Source: Campylobacterales bacterium (GTDB taxonomy: Bacteria; Campylobacterota; Campylobacteria; Campylobacterales; QNZT01). Taken from it: 64,000 nt of DNA. Both the position numbers and the translations under genes were made by a program. Below are positions 1-9,583 of the stretch, in pieces; the first letter of the stretch is position 1; every line of letters starts with the position of its first letter. The notes below the pieces were generated by a model. It did not search any database. It saw nothing but the letters and a program-made list of their open reading frames with translations, and was not told where the DNA came from. Location: contig JALVVR010000047.1 in the NCBI GenBank assembly GCA_027023305.1, forward strand, positions 1-64,000, written 5' to 3'.

Positions 1-58
1 ATAATCTACCTTTCTATATAATAAAATTAAACTTATGGATTTATTATACAAAAAAACT

Positions 59-1777
59 TTACTTTTTAGCTAAATTTAGTGCTAAAAATTCTTCACATTC
101 TTCTAAAAGTTTCGATTTGTTACCTTTACAGATAATCTTTCCACTTTTAAGTAAAATAATTTTATCTGCATTTTCGATTGTATTTAATCTATGAGCTATT
201 ACAAAAGTTATCTTTTCTTTTGATATGTTGTCTATCGCTTCTATGATCTCTTTTTCGCTTTCATTGTCAAGTGCACTAGTAGCTTCATCAAAGATAAATA
301 TATCTGGCTCTCTATATATCGCTCTTGCTATTGCTATCCTTTGTCTTTGCCCACCTGATAGATTTGTTCCAAACTCATTTATCTTTGTATGTATATTTTC
401 AGGCATATCATTTACAAATCCCCAGGCATTTGCTTTTTTTAGAGAGGCTATAACTTTTTGTTCATCTACTTCTAACCCATAAGCTATGTTGTTTGCTATA
501 GTGTCATTTAAGATATAAACTCTTTGAGTAACTATTGAGATTTTATCTCTTAAGCTATCTAGGTCAAACTCTTTTATATTTATATCATTTAGTAAAACTT
601 CTCCTTCTTTTGCATCATAAAATCTTAAAATAAGGTTTATAATAGAGCTTTTACCTCCACCACTGTTTCCTACAAAAGCTATCTTTTTACCAAGGCTAGC
701 TTTAAAACTTACTCCTTTTAAAGCCTCTTTATCATCATAGTTAAGATGTACATTTTTAAACTCTATTGATTTTAATTTATCTTTATATTTAAGAGTTCCA
801 TTTTTTAGTTTTGATTTTTTCTCTAGGATTTCATATATTCTATTAGTTGCAGCTATGGCATCTTGGATTTGGTTGTATAGTTGGGAAACTGATTTTATAG
901 GAGTGTATAACATAAAAAGAGCAGTTAAAAAACTAAAAAAACTTCCTACGGTCATGTCGCCATTTATAACCTCTTGCCCACCTGTCATGATGATAAAAGC
1001 TGCAGCAAATGATCCTGCAGTTTCCATCAAAGGAGCTGTTAGTTGGTTTATTTTTATTGATTTTAAGTTTAACTCAAAAGTTTTTTGGTTATCTTTTTTA
1101 AACTCTTCTAGTTCATGTTTTTGACTTCTATGAGCTTGAATCATCTCTATATTGTTAAATATCTCACTAAGTTTTGCAGTTAGGTCTGAGATTTTTTCTT
1201 GTGATGATTTTGAGATTTCTTTCATCTTTTTAGCTAGTATGCTAAGTGGATAGAAAGTAAGTGGTAGGAATACCAAAGAGATTATAGACATTTTAGGATT
1301 TAAGTAGATGATATAGCCTAAAAGTCCTACTATCGTCAAAAGCTCTCTTAGTAGTGAAGGTATAAAGTTTGCAACTACATTTCTTACTCTTTCTATGTCA
1401 TTAACTGTTCTACTGATAAGCTCTCCACTTCTTTGTTTGTGAAAAAAATCTATCTCAAACTCTAAAAGCTTTCCTATCATCTGCTCTCTTAGTCTTTTTA
1501 CTATATCTTGTCCTATATAGGATATATAGTAAATCTGAACATACTTTCCTACACTTTTTAAAAAGAAAACTAAAACTAATCCAAAAGGAACTATATAGAG
1601 CATTTGCTCATTTTTTTCGATAAAGATTTTATCTAGGATTGGTTTTATCATGTATGCTGAAAAACTAGTCCCTCCAGCAGCTAACAACATACCAATAACA
1701 GCATAAGCAAACTTTAATTTATAGTCTTTAAAGTAGGGGACAAATCTTGCAAAAAACTCTTTTAACTCTTTATTCAC
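59..1777 (-). CDS. msbA: MsbA-like ABC exporter (lipid A/lipid flippase), permease fused to ATPase
   Basis: Half-size ABC exporter of 572 aa, the usual MsbA length. The N-terminal half (about 20-310) carries the six-helix exporter membrane domain and the C-terminal half is the ATPase. Visible motifs are Walker A GNSGGGKSS (370-378), signature LSGGQ (473-477), Walker B IFIFDEATSALD with D497/E498, and switch histidine H529 in AHR. By homology it would act as an inner-membrane homodimer moving lipid A-core or another lipid to the periplasmic leaflet. It overlaps the end of cysS by 8 bp, so it is probably the last gene of a murJ-cysS-msbA transcript. A multidrug or peptide exporter of the same subfamily cannot be excluded; the MurJ neighbour favours an envelope role. 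Confidence 0.8.
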   Translation of the reverse strand: MNKELKEFFARFVPYFKDYKLKFAYAVIGMLLAAGGTSFSAYMIKPILDKIFIEKNEQMLYIVPFGLVLVFFLKSVGKYVQIYYISYIGQDIVKRLREQMIGKLLEFEIDFFHKQRSGELISRTVNDIERVRNVVANFIPSLLRELLTIVGLLGYIIYLNPKMSIISLVFLPLTFYPLSILAKKMKEISKSSQEKISDLTAKLSEIFNNIEMIQAHRSQKHELEEFKKDNQKTFELNLKSIKINQLTAPLMETAGSFAAAFIIMTGGQEVINGDMTVGSFFSFLTALFMLYTPIKSVSQLYNQIQDAIAATNRIYEILEKKSKLKNGTLKYKDKLKSIEFKNVHLNYDDKEALKGVSFKASLGKKIAFVGNSGGGKSSIINLILRFYDAKEGEVLLNDINIKEFDLDSLRDKISIVTQRVYILNDTIANNIAYGLEVDEQKVIASLKKANAWGFVNDMPENIHTKINEFGTNLSGGQRQRIAIARAIYREPDIFIFDEATSALDNESEKEIIEAIDNISKEKITFVIAHRLNTIENADKIILLKSGKIICKGNKSKLLEECEEFLALNLAKK

Positions 1778-3170
1778 TCTCTCCCTCCCAAACAGTACCT
1801 GCTGGAGTGTCTTGAATAGAAATATTTAAAACAGTTAGTTCATCTCTTATTTTGTCGGCTTTTTCAAAATCTTTTTGCTTCTTAGCTTCACTCCTTTGTT
1901 CTATCAAGGACTCTACTTTTTGTTTTAACTCTTTATCAATTCCTAATTGAAAATATAAGTTTTCATCTATAAGACCAATTCCTAAAACTTCACTTATAAA
2001 CTCTAAGTTTGAAAAAGTTTCTTTTTTTAGAGCTTTGTCTTTTGGATTGCTGTCTAAGTGTTGATTTGTATCATTTATCATCTCATCTATAAAGCTTAGA
2101 GCTTTTGAGATGTTTAAGTCATCTTTTAGTGCTTTTAAAAACTTTGATTTAAACTTCTTATTTGTACTACTTCCACTTTTTACAGCTATCTTCTTTTTTA
2201 GTCTGTAGAGTTTATCTAGTCTTTTTTTAGATATTTTTAAATCATCAAGGGAGTAGTTAAAGTTTGCTCTATAGTGAGTTGATAGAAGATAGTATCTTAA
2301 AATCTCTCCATCTAGGGTTTCTAGGCTATCTTTTAAAAAGAAACTATTTCCTAAAGATTTACTCATTTTTTCATTGTTGATTTGAACAAATCCGTTGTGC
2401 ATCCAGTACTTTGCTAAGTTTACTCCACTGTGACATCTACTCTGGCTTGCTTCGTTTTCATGATGAGGAAAAAGTAGATCTGCACCACCACCATGTATAT
2501 CTATCTGATACTCTTTATCTTTATAAGCTAAATGCTCATCTATCATGACACTACACTCTATATGCCAACCTGGTCTTCCATCTCCAAAAGAAGCTTTGTA
2601 ACTTACCTCATCATTATCTTTTGTAAACTTCCAAAGAACAAAATCTTTTGAATCTTTTTTATCTTTGTTACTATCAACTCTAGCTCTTGCATCATCTATG
2701 TTCATGTGAGATATGGATAGATATTCTTTGTCTTTACTTGTATCAAAGTAAACTCCATCTTCAAGTATATATGCAAACTCTTTTTCTATAAGCTCTTGGA
2801 TATAAGTGATGATTTTATCTATAGACTCTGTTGCTTTTGGAGTAATATCAGGAAGGCTTACATTTATAGCATTCATATCAGATTCGTATCTATCTATATA
2901 GTAAGATGTAATCTCCCCCAAGCTTTTACCACTCTGGCTCATTTTTTTTAGTATCTTATCATCTATGTCAGTATAGTTTTTTACAAAAGCTACTTCATAA
3001 CCATCTGCTTTTAAAACTCTTCTTAGTAAATCAAAAGCGATAGAACTTCTAGCATGACCTAAGTGAGCATCATCATAAACAGTAGGTCCACAAACATATA
3101 TTTTTACTTTATTTTTTTCAAGTGGTACGAACTTTTCTTTTTGTCTTGTCTTAGAGTTGTATATATGCAC
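1770..3170 (-). CDS. cysS: Cysteine--tRNA ligase
   Basis: Class I aminoacyl-tRNA synthetase charging tRNA-Cys, 466 aa, normal family length. The HIGH motif appears as HLGH (36-39) after the family-specific CGPTVYDDA, with zinc ligand C27. The second zinc-site element is GWHIECS (C206) with HHENE (236-240), and the KMSKS loop lies at 268-272. The C-terminal third is the helical anticodon-binding part. The start overlaps the end of murJ by 20 bp and the end overlaps the exporter gene, indicating translational coupling in one minus-strand operon. No anomalies seen. Confidence 0.97.
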   Translation of the reverse strand: MHIYNSKTRQKEKFVPLEKNKVKIYVCGPTVYDDAHLGHARSSIAFDLLRRVLKADGYEVAFVKNYTDIDDKILKKMSQSGKSLGEITSYYIDRYESDMNAINVSLPDITPKATESIDKIITYIQELIEKEFAYILEDGVYFDTSKDKEYLSISHMNIDDARARVDSNKDKKDSKDFVLWKFTKDNDEVSYKASFGDGRPGWHIECSVMIDEHLAYKDKEYQIDIHGGGADLLFPHHENEASQSRCHSGVNLAKYWMHNGFVQINNEKMSKSLGNSFFLKDSLETLDGEILRYYLLSTHYRANFNYSLDDLKISKKRLDKLYRLKKKIAVKSGSSTNKKFKSKFLKALKDDLNISKALSFIDEMINDTNQHLDSNPKDKALKKETFSNLEFISEVLGIGLIDENLYFQLGIDKELKQKVESLIEQRSEAKKQKDFEKADKIRDELTVLNISIQDTPAGTVWEGESE

Positions 3171-4563
3171 TCAAATATCCTTTTAAACTTAGTGTTGAAG
3201 CTATCATGATAGATATAAAAAGTATATATATCATGATATGTTTAAAAGAGAGTATATCTAAAAAGTTTTTTACTCCAAACTCTTTTATAGTTAAAACAAA
3301 TAGTATTACTCCACCTAAACTTCCTGCCAATGCTAATCCTTCTACTTTTAAAAACTTAACTAAGATAATAGCTAAGATAACATCTCCTACCAGTGCTATA
3401 GCTGAGATTTTTGCTGCAGTTGCTTGTTTATGGTTTGAGTAGAGCCATAGTGAAAAGATTTTTGCTAAACCAAATGGTATAAGTCCTATCAAGTACATAG
3501 TTAGGATATTTGAGGTAATAAGAGTATCACTAGAGTTGAAAGCTCCTCTTTGTAAAAGTAACCAAACTATCTCTTTTGAAAAGATGATACCTACAATAGC
3601 AGAGAAACTGAGTATATATAGAAGTAGCCAAAAACTTTTTTTTAGCATCACTCTTGCCTCTTGTTCTTTGTTTTGATTTAGATACTTTGCAACTCTTGGA
3701 AATATAGCAATCCCAGTAGCAGTAGCAAAGATAGCTAATGGAAATTGAAACAATCTGTTTGCATAGTAGAGATATGAGATAGAACCAGTTACTAAAAAAG
3801 AGGCTAAGATACCATCTATAAAAGCAGATATTTGTGCAGTTGAGCCACCTAGTAGTGAAGCTAAAAAGCCTTTTTTAAACCTATCTATATCTGCTTTTAT
3901 AGGATTTTTAGCTTTTTTCACTCTCTTATATCCTACAACTAAAAGCTTATCTAGTTTGTAATTTTTGATAGCTATCAAGTGAACAAGTAGTTGTAAGGCT
4001 CCACCTAATACAACTGCAAAACTTAGATAGTAAACTACCTGTTTTGATGGAAGTCCTTTTGCTAGTAACAATGCACCTATGATAGAGAGATTTAAAAGAA
4101 CAGTTGAGAGTGCTGTTGTAGCAAAGTGGTTTTTGTACTGTAAAAGTGCAGAAAGAAAAGTAACTCCAAATATAAAGATAAGATAGTGAAAGTTTATGAT
4201 AACAAGAGGGGAAGTTTGGGCTATCGTATCATCACTAAATCCCCATGCCATCAGTTTTGTAAATTGTTCAGAGAAGATATACATAGATATGGTAAGAATC
4301 ACAAGAGCCAAAGTAAACTTTTTTAAAATCACAAAAGCAAATATACTCTTATGAGAGCTTTTTGCAAATGTAGGTATAAAACTTTGAGAAAAAGCTCCCT
4401 CTCCAAAGATTCGTCGAAAAAGATTAGGGATTTTAAAAGCTACAAAGAACATATCTGTGTAGATATTTGCCCCAAGGATAGAGGCTTGTAGCAAGTCTCT
4501 TATAAATCCAGTTATACGAGAAAGTAAAATTCCAAAGCTATTTGTAAAGATATTTTTAAACAT
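3151..4563 (-). CDS. murJ: Lipid II flippase MurJ (MviN)
   Basis: Polytopic membrane protein of 470 aa with many hydrophobic segments, starting FKNIFTNSFGILLSRITGFIRD, typical of the MviN/MurJ branch of the MOP exporter superfamily. It is expected to flip undecaprenyl-PP-MurNAc-pentapeptide-GlcNAc across the inner membrane for peptidoglycan synthesis. Conserved features include the N-terminal SRITGFIRD arginines and FRRIFGEGAFSQSFIP in the second-helix region. At 470 aa it is slightly shorter than the roughly 510 aa E. coli protein, consistent with a shorter C-terminus. It is the promoter-proximal gene of the murJ-cysS-exporter run and is divergent from the FG-GAP-like gene. Confidence 0.93.
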   Translation of the reverse strand: MFKNIFTNSFGILLSRITGFIRDLLQASILGANIYTDMFFVAFKIPNLFRRIFGEGAFSQSFIPTFAKSSHKSIFAFVILKKFTLALVILTISMYIFSEQFTKLMAWGFSDDTIAQTSPLVIINFHYLIFIFGVTFLSALLQYKNHFATTALSTVLLNLSIIGALLLAKGLPSKQVVYYLSFAVVLGGALQLLVHLIAIKNYKLDKLLVVGYKRVKKAKNPIKADIDRFKKGFLASLLGGSTAQISAFIDGILASFLVTGSISYLYYANRLFQFPLAIFATATGIAIFPRVAKYLNQNKEQEARVMLKKSFWLLLYILSFSAIVGIIFSKEIVWLLLQRGAFNSSDTLITSNILTMYLIGLIPFGLAKIFSLWLYSNHKQATAAKISAIALVGDVILAIILVKFLKVEGLALAGSLGGVILFVLTIKEFGVKNFLDILSFKHIMIYILFISIMIASTLSLKGYLSAYIQL

Positions 4564-4785
4564 GAGAGGGATTTTACTAAAAAAATATAAATTTTAAAAA
4601 AGTAAAGTAATTTTTCATAAGAAAGTATTATAGGTTATACAGTCAAATAAATAATAATATACTTTTACCAAATAAAAATAAAAAAATTTACAATTATAAA
4701 ATCAAATAAATATATGTTTTTTGCTAATTGAACCCTTTTCATCTTTCTTTTCTCTCTTTTTGTTTTCTTTTATTTTAGCATCTTT

Positions 4786-5610
4786 TTGGTTTGGAGTGGT
4801 TATTTTTCAGAGGGTTCAATAGATAATTCTCTTGTTGATTTAGTCGATATAGAGTTTAAAGGTGATAGTGTTTTAGCAGTTGATAACGAGGGAACTGGAT
4901 CTAAGATTTATGAGTATGATACTAACAACAGTTTTTATAGAAGTCAAAAACTTTTTTCAAATGATCTTTATGCATATGATTTGCTTATTTTTAATAATAG
5001 AGATTTTGTTAGTTATGATAACAATGATATAAATGAATATGACTCCTCATGGAATGTAAATGTAGTTGATGATAGTTGCTCTTTTACTTTTAAATTAATA
5101 TCAAGTGATATGGACAGTGATGGGAGAGATGATTTGGTATCAACTTGTGGTGATAGTGTCAAGTGGTATAAAAATGAAAATAACAGCACTTTAACCCAAA
5201 AAAGTACAGGTATAGATTTTGTAAATGGTAGTTATCCTTTAGATATAGTAGCAGTGGGGGAAAATCATAAGGATTTGTTGGTAAGTGTGCCAAATGATGA
5301 TAAAGTATATAGACTAAAAAATGATTCAAGTGAAAGCTTTTCTAAAGAGGTATTTTTAGATGACGAGGCAACTAAACTATATCAAGATAAAAATACTACA
5401 TTTACAATCGTTCCAAAACAAAATAGAGTTCTAAAGATAAAAGATGGGAGAGTTATTACTATTAACAGCCCTAACTTAATAGTTACACCAAATACAGTAA
5501 TAGAAAATGATTTAGATGGTGATGGAAAAAAAGATTTAATTGTAGGAACTAAGGACAAATTATTTGTATTTTATCAACAAAGTGAGGAAAACAACTTAAT
5601 AAAATTTTAA
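4786..5610 (+). CDS. FG-GAP/VCBS-like repeat protein, probable surface or periplasmic; start uncertain
   Basis: Unrecognised protein of about 274 aa. Two calcium-loop-like motifs of the FG-GAP/VCBS type are visible, DMDSDGRDDL (108-117) and DLDGDGKKDL (242-251), in an otherwise beta-rich, Asp/Asn/Ser-rich sequence that suggests a partial beta-propeller. The first usable canonical codon is TTG at 4786, but it has no ribosome-binding site and leaves only the tail of a hydrophobic segment. In frame upstream, back to TGA at 4729, lies an uninterrupted run of hydrophobic codons (TLFIFLFSLFVFFYFSIFL) that looks like the missing signal anchor. An ATG at 4714 is also in frame but is cut off by that TGA. 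Either a non-standard start such as ATC at 4741 is used, or the 5' end carries a mutation. The gene ends 48 bp before the FapA-family gene. Confidence 0.6.
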   Translation: MVWSGYFSEGSIDNSLVDLVDIEFKGDSVLAVDNEGTGSKIYEYDTNNSFYRSQKLFSNDLYAYDLLIFNNRDFVSYDNNDINEYDSSWNVNVVDDSCSFTFKLISSDMDSDGRDDLVSTCGDSVKWYKNENNSTLTQKSTGIDFVNGSYPLDIVAVGENHKDLLVSVPNDDKVYRLKNDSSESFSKEVFLDDEATKLYQDKNTTFTIVPKQNRVLKIKDGRVITINSPNLIVTPNTVIENDLDGDGKKDLIVGTKDKLFVFYQQSEENNLIKF

Positions 5611-5658
5611 ATCTGTCGATGTTTCCACTAACAATAAACTGTTAATAGGAAAATAAAA

Positions 5659-7581
5659 GTGGGATTATTTGATTTTTTAAAAAAAGATAGTAGTGATGGT
5701 GATGTAGCTGTTTTAGAAAGAAGTAGTGAAAACGATGAGTTTAAACCTATCACTATAGATAGTACAAATGTTGAAAAAGATTTACAAAGAGTATCTAGGA
5801 AATTTGGTATTGATGTAAAAAAATTTGATTTTACGCTTGTTTCTTGTCGAACTTTTTATAGATTTGACAAAGATAGCAAATATAAAGTATTAAATAGTTT
5901 AAATAGCGATGAGATATTATCAAAGGAAAACTTTTTAAATCCAGATTTTAGTATAAGACAACAGTATAAAATAAATATATACAAAAAAAATAGTGATAAT
6001 AACTTTCCTATAAAAATAATTCTTGGTGCAAATAAGGATTTTACGAAGATAACAGCCTTGTTTAAAAAGAAAAATAATATAGTTTATCACAAAAGATTAG
6101 ATAGTGAAATATATACATATATAAACAATAAAAAGTTAAGACAAGGGCTTATGATAGGTGTTTTTGATGAAAAACTTAAAGAAAATATTAAAAAAATAAC
6201 TTCTCATATCATGATAAATAAAGCACTCAATAAAGATATAAAGATAGATATATGTGAAGGGTTTTATAGGATAGAAGAGAGTGGTGAGTATGTTAGCTTG
6301 CTTTATAAAGATAAAAAAGAGCAACAAGATAGAGGTGTTAGTTTAAAAGGAAGATCTAATCTTTTTACAGTAAATGATGGAGAGTTGATAATAGAAGTAT
6401 TAAAACCAAGAGTTGGGCAAAATGGAAGAAATTGTAAAGGTGAGTTTTTACCTAAAATATCTTCAAAAGATAAATTATCAGATTTAAAATATGAAGAGTG
6501 TAGATTTAGTGAAAATATAAAAAGAGTAGAGTTAGATGAAAAGATACAGTTTTTTGCAAAAGTATCTGGATATGTTATACAAGAGGGAAGTAGTTTTGAT
6601 ATAAGTGATGATGTAGTTGTAGAACAGGTAAATCTTAAAACAACTGGCTCTATTGAAGCAGAAGATAGTGATATAAAGGTAAATGTTCAAAACTGTGATG
6701 AAAGTTTAGATGCTATAGCTAGTGGTGTTGTTTTAAATACAAAAGAGGTAAAAGCTAAAGGAAATGTAGGAAGCAATGCAAAAATAAAAGCTGAAATTGT
6801 TCAGATAGATGGACAAACTCATCAAAGTAGTGTTATAACTGGTGAGAAGGTAAAAATATATTTACATAAAGGTTTTGCTGAAGCTCAAAAGATAGAGATA
6901 GGAACTTTAGAAGGTGGTGTTGTGGTAGCAGATGAGGTTTTTATAAATACCCTATCAGGTGGAGAAATAAGAGCAAAAAAAATATTTATCAATAGACTTA
7001 TATCAAATGCTACATTGATAGCTAGTGAGTTAATAGAGTTAAATGAGTTGGATGGAAACTCAAATAAGTTTATAATAGACCCTAGAGCTCAAAGAGGATA
7101 TGATAAAATAGTAGAGAGTATTCAAAAAGAGTTAAGTGATATAGAGTATGAAATAAATAAATATACAAAAGAGTTAAAGAGTTTAAAGAAGAGAATTTTA
7201 TCTGATAAAGATTCTATTGAAGAGGTTAAAAAAGTAATAACTGATTTTAAATCAAAAAATAAAAAATCACCAGCTGTCATGATAAATAAACTAAAAGATG
7301 ATAAAGCAAACAAGTTAGAATTTAATAAAACAATAGCACAGGTTAAAGATTTAAAAGTTCATAGAGATGAAATAGTAGAGAAGTTGAGTAGTTTTAATAA
7401 TGTTGCTTTTGATTCTACTATTGTTATAAATACTCCTTGGAAGGAGTATAATGAAGTTATATTTAAAATAGTAGAGCCTAAAAAAGAGATAGTAAGGGCT
7501 ATGGATGAAAATGAGGTAGCAAATAGATTAGGTTTAAAAGTTACTAAGGATAATGAGTATATAATCGCAAATCTTGATTAA
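5659..7581 (+). CDS. FapA-family (DUF342) protein
   Basis: A 640 aa protein starting at GTG behind TAGGAAAATAAAA. The N-terminal 200 residues are variable. The centre (about 225-480) is the Gly/Val-rich FapA/DUF342 region of short strands with repeated hydrophobic periodicity, such as SGVVLNTKEVKAKGNVGSN and LEGGVVVADEVFINTLSGG, which predicts a right-handed beta-helix. A Lys/Glu-rich coiled coil follows (about 490-580), then a short C-terminal domain. Family members are cytoplasmic and have been linked to polar flagellar assembly or polymer-like scaffolds; the biochemical role is not established. It directly precedes ruvA (11 bp). The flagellar connection here is by family name only, since no flagellar gene is adjacent. 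Confidence 0.75.
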   Translation: MGLFDFLKKDSSDGDVAVLERSSENDEFKPITIDSTNVEKDLQRVSRKFGIDVKKFDFTLVSCRTFYRFDKDSKYKVLNSLNSDEILSKENFLNPDFSIRQQYKINIYKKNSDNNFPIKIILGANKDFTKITALFKKKNNIVYHKRLDSEIYTYINNKKLRQGLMIGVFDEKLKENIKKITSHIMINKALNKDIKIDICEGFYRIEESGEYVSLLYKDKKEQQDRGVSLKGRSNLFTVNDGELIIEVLKPRVGQNGRNCKGEFLPKISSKDKLSDLKYEECRFSENIKRVELDEKIQFFAKVSGYVIQEGSSFDISDDVVVEQVNLKTTGSIEAEDSDIKVNVQNCDESLDAIASGVVLNTKEVKAKGNVGSNAKIKAEIVQIDGQTHQSSVITGEKVKIYLHKGFAEAQKIEIGTLEGGVVVADEVFINTLSGGEIRAKKIFINRLISNATLIASELIELNELDGNSNKFIIDPRAQRGYDKIVESIQKELSDIEYEINKYTKELKSLKKRILSDKDSIEEVKKVITDFKSKNKKSPAVMINKLKDDKANKLEFNKTIAQVKDLKVHRDEIVEKLSSFNNVAFDSTIVINTPWKEYNEVIFKIVEPKKEIVRAMDENEVANRLGLKVTKDNEYIIANLD

Positions 7582-7592
7582 AAAGGGTTGAT

Positions 7593-8153
7593 TTGATAGT
7601 TGCTATAAATGGTGAGATAGTTAAAAAAGAGCCAACAAATTTAGATATTTTGATAAAATCTGGATTAGTTTATAGAGTTTTAGTCTCTCTTTATACAAGT
7701 GCTAAGATAGATAAAGAAGAGGTTTTTTTACATACTACTTACATAGTAAAAGAGGATTACCAAAAGCTTTTTGGTTTTTATGATTTGGAAGAGAAAGAGA
7801 TTTTTGATAGAGTTTTAAAGATAAATGGAGTAGGTCCAAGTACAGCTTTGGCTATATGTTCTACTCTAACTCCTGGTGAGTTTTTTAAAGCACTCTCTTG
7901 TAGTGATATAGATGCATTTAAAAAAGTTCCAGGGATTGGTCCAAAGAGTGCAAAGAGGATTTTGGTAGAACTTGGTGATTTTGTACCAAAAGATGGAGTA
8001 GAGATTTCTCAAAGTGATGAAGCTCGAAGCAAGGCTAGTTTAGCTTTGGAGAGTTTAGGGTTTAAAAAAGAAGTTATCAAAAAAGCTCTTGGTAAGTGTC
8101 AAAGTGAGATGGTTGAAGAGTTGATAAAAGAAGCATTAAAGTATTTAAGGTAG
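7593..8153 (+). CDS. ruvA: Holliday junction branch migration protein RuvA
   Basis: DNA-binding subunit of the RuvAB branch-migration complex, 186 aa. It starts at TTG (LIVAINGEIV) after AAAAAGGG; the N-terminal OB fold begins right there, which fixes the start. Two helix-hairpin-helix motifs follow, KINGVGPSTALAICSTL (about 74-91) and FKKVPGIGPKSAKRILVEL (about 108-127). The C-terminal RuvB-contacting domain (about 140-186) ends in a conserved helix. The family norm is 180-205 aa. It is followed 3 bp later by ddl, consistent with co-transcription. ruvB and ruvC are not in this window. Confidence 0.95.
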   Translation: MIVAINGEIVKKEPTNLDILIKSGLVYRVLVSLYTSAKIDKEEVFLHTTYIVKEDYQKLFGFYDLEEKEIFDRVLKINGVGPSTALAICSTLTPGEFFKALSCSDIDAFKKVPGIGPKSAKRILVELGDFVPKDGVEISQSDEARSKASLALESLGFKKEVIKKALGKCQSEMVEELIKEALKYLR

Positions 8154-8156
8154 GTA

Positions 8157-9191
8157 ATGATGAAGTATGCAGTAGTTTTTGGTGGAGTTAGTTTTGAGCA
8201 TGAGATAAGTATAGTTAGTGCTATTGCTTTAAAAGATGTTTTAAATAGTGATTTAGAGTTTATATTTATAGATAAGTTTAGAGATTTTTATCATGTGGAT
8301 AGTTCTAACATGAAATCAAAGTACTTTAGTAGTGGGGATTATAAAAAGGCAGATAAGTTAAATCTAAAGCAGGGTGGATTTTACAAAAAATCTTTTATGG
8401 GAGAGAAAAAAGTAGAGTTTGATGTAGCTATTAACTTAGTTCATGGTGGAGATGGAGAGGATGGAAAGTTAGCATCTATATTTGAGTTTTTTGGAGTTAA
8501 GTTTATAGGTCCTAGAGTTGAAGGGAGTGTACTTAGTTTTAATAAACTCTTTACAAAGTTATATGCGAAAGAGATAGGTGTAAAGGTATTAGATTATGAA
8601 GTTTTAAGAGATAGAAATACAAATCTAACTTTGCCATATCCTGTTATCATAAAACCATCTAGGCTTGGAAGTTCTATCGGAGTTAGCATCGTGCGAAACA
8701 AAGAAGAGCTTGAGTATGCTTTAGATGTAGCTTATGAGTATGACAATGAGATAGTAGTTGAGCCATTTGTTGAGGGAGTAAAAGAGTATAATCTAGCTGG
8801 AAGTTTTGGAAAAGATTTTATACTTTCGATAGTTGAAGAGCCTCAAAAAGCAGAGTTTTTAGACTTTGAGAAAAAGTACATGGATTTTAGTAGGACTGAA
8901 CAGGTTCTAAAAGCTGATATAGATGATAGCTTGATAGAAAACATGAAAAGTGAATTTAAAAAGATATATGGGACTTTGTTTAGAGGTGCGATAATCAGAT
9001 GCGACTTTTTTGTTATAGATGGTGAGGTTTATCTAAATGAAATAAATCCAATTCCAGGAAGTTATGCAAACTATCTTTTTGAGGATTTTAACAATGTAGT
9101 TGATGAGGTAAGTTCTAACCTTCCAAGAGTGAAAGTTATAGATATAGAGTACAACTATATAAACTCTATCGTAAAAGCTAAGGGTAAGTAG
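8157..9191 (+). CDS. ddl: D-alanine--D-alanine ligase
   Basis: ATP-grasp enzyme joining two D-alanines for the peptidoglycan stem peptide, 344 aa. It opens with FGGVSFEHEISIVSA, the Ddl N-terminal signature. The ATP-grasp part shows PVIIKPSRLGSSIGV (about 162-176) and the metal-binding end RCDFF...YLNEINPIPG (about 282-304). Two tandem ATGs (8157 and 8160) follow the AAGGTAGG ribosome-binding site; the second gives the usual MKYAVVFGG start. It lies between ruvA and a small HTH protein, all closely spaced and probably one transcript. Confidence 0.96.
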   Translation: MMKYAVVFGGVSFEHEISIVSAIALKDVLNSDLEFIFIDKFRDFYHVDSSNMKSKYFSSGDYKKADKLNLKQGGFYKKSFMGEKKVEFDVAINLVHGGDGEDGKLASIFEFFGVKFIGPRVEGSVLSFNKLFTKLYAKEIGVKVLDYEVLRDRNTNLTLPYPVIIKPSRLGSSIGVSIVRNKEELEYALDVAYEYDNEIVVEPFVEGVKEYNLAGSFGKDFILSIVEEPQKAEFLDFEKKYMDFSRTEQVLKADIDDSLIENMKSEFKKIYGTLFRGAIIRCDFFVIDGEVYLNEINPIPGSYANYLFEDFNNVVDEVSSNLPRVKVIDIEYNYINSIVKAKGK

Positions 9192-9194
9192 AAG

Positions 9195-9572
9195 TTGTTT
9201 GATATAGGGGAGCTTTCTAAGTATCGATTAGATTTATCTTCAAAAGAGCTTTGCAAGTTAGTAGAATCTATAGAAAAGTTTAACAGTGAAAAAAGCTTAG
9301 ATATAGCAAACTCTATAGTTGAGCAAATCTCTCATCATTTAAACAATGGAAAAGAGTTGAAATACTCTCATAAAAAACAAAAAGCAGCTACAAATGCTAC
9401 AAAACTTAGGGTAAAAATGGCTAAAGAAAGAATAGTAAATGCTGTAAATATTCTAAGAATTGAAAATAAAAATATAAGTGAATATGCAGTTGCTAAGGTA
9501 AGTGGTTGTAGTATAAATACTGTTAAAAAGTACCGTGATTTTATAAATGGACAACAAGTTATAGAGTTTTAA
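9195..9572 (+). CDS. Small hypothetical protein with C-terminal helix-turn-helix
   Basis: A 125 aa soluble protein that I do not recognise at family level. The start is TTG three bases after the ddl stop. The first 55 residues are charged and helical, and the middle (60-85) is Lys-rich. The C-terminal segment NISEYAVAKVSGCSINTVKKY (about 95-115) reads as a helix-turn-helix of the kind found in resolvase-like or LuxR-like DNA-binding domains. It sits between ddl and plsY in the same run, so it is expressed with housekeeping envelope genes. A DNA-binding role is inference. Confidence 0.6.
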   Translation: MFDIGELSKYRLDLSSKELCKLVESIEKFNSEKSLDIANSIVEQISHHLNNGKELKYSHKKQKAATNATKLRVKMAKERIVNAVNILRIENKNISEYAVAKVSGCSINTVKKYRDFINGQQVIEF

Positions 9573-9583
9573 AAGGAGAATAA

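Noticed and set aside
1-58. Possible gene or terminator at the window start
   Set aside because: Only AT-rich sequence with no stem or frame; nothing can be supported.
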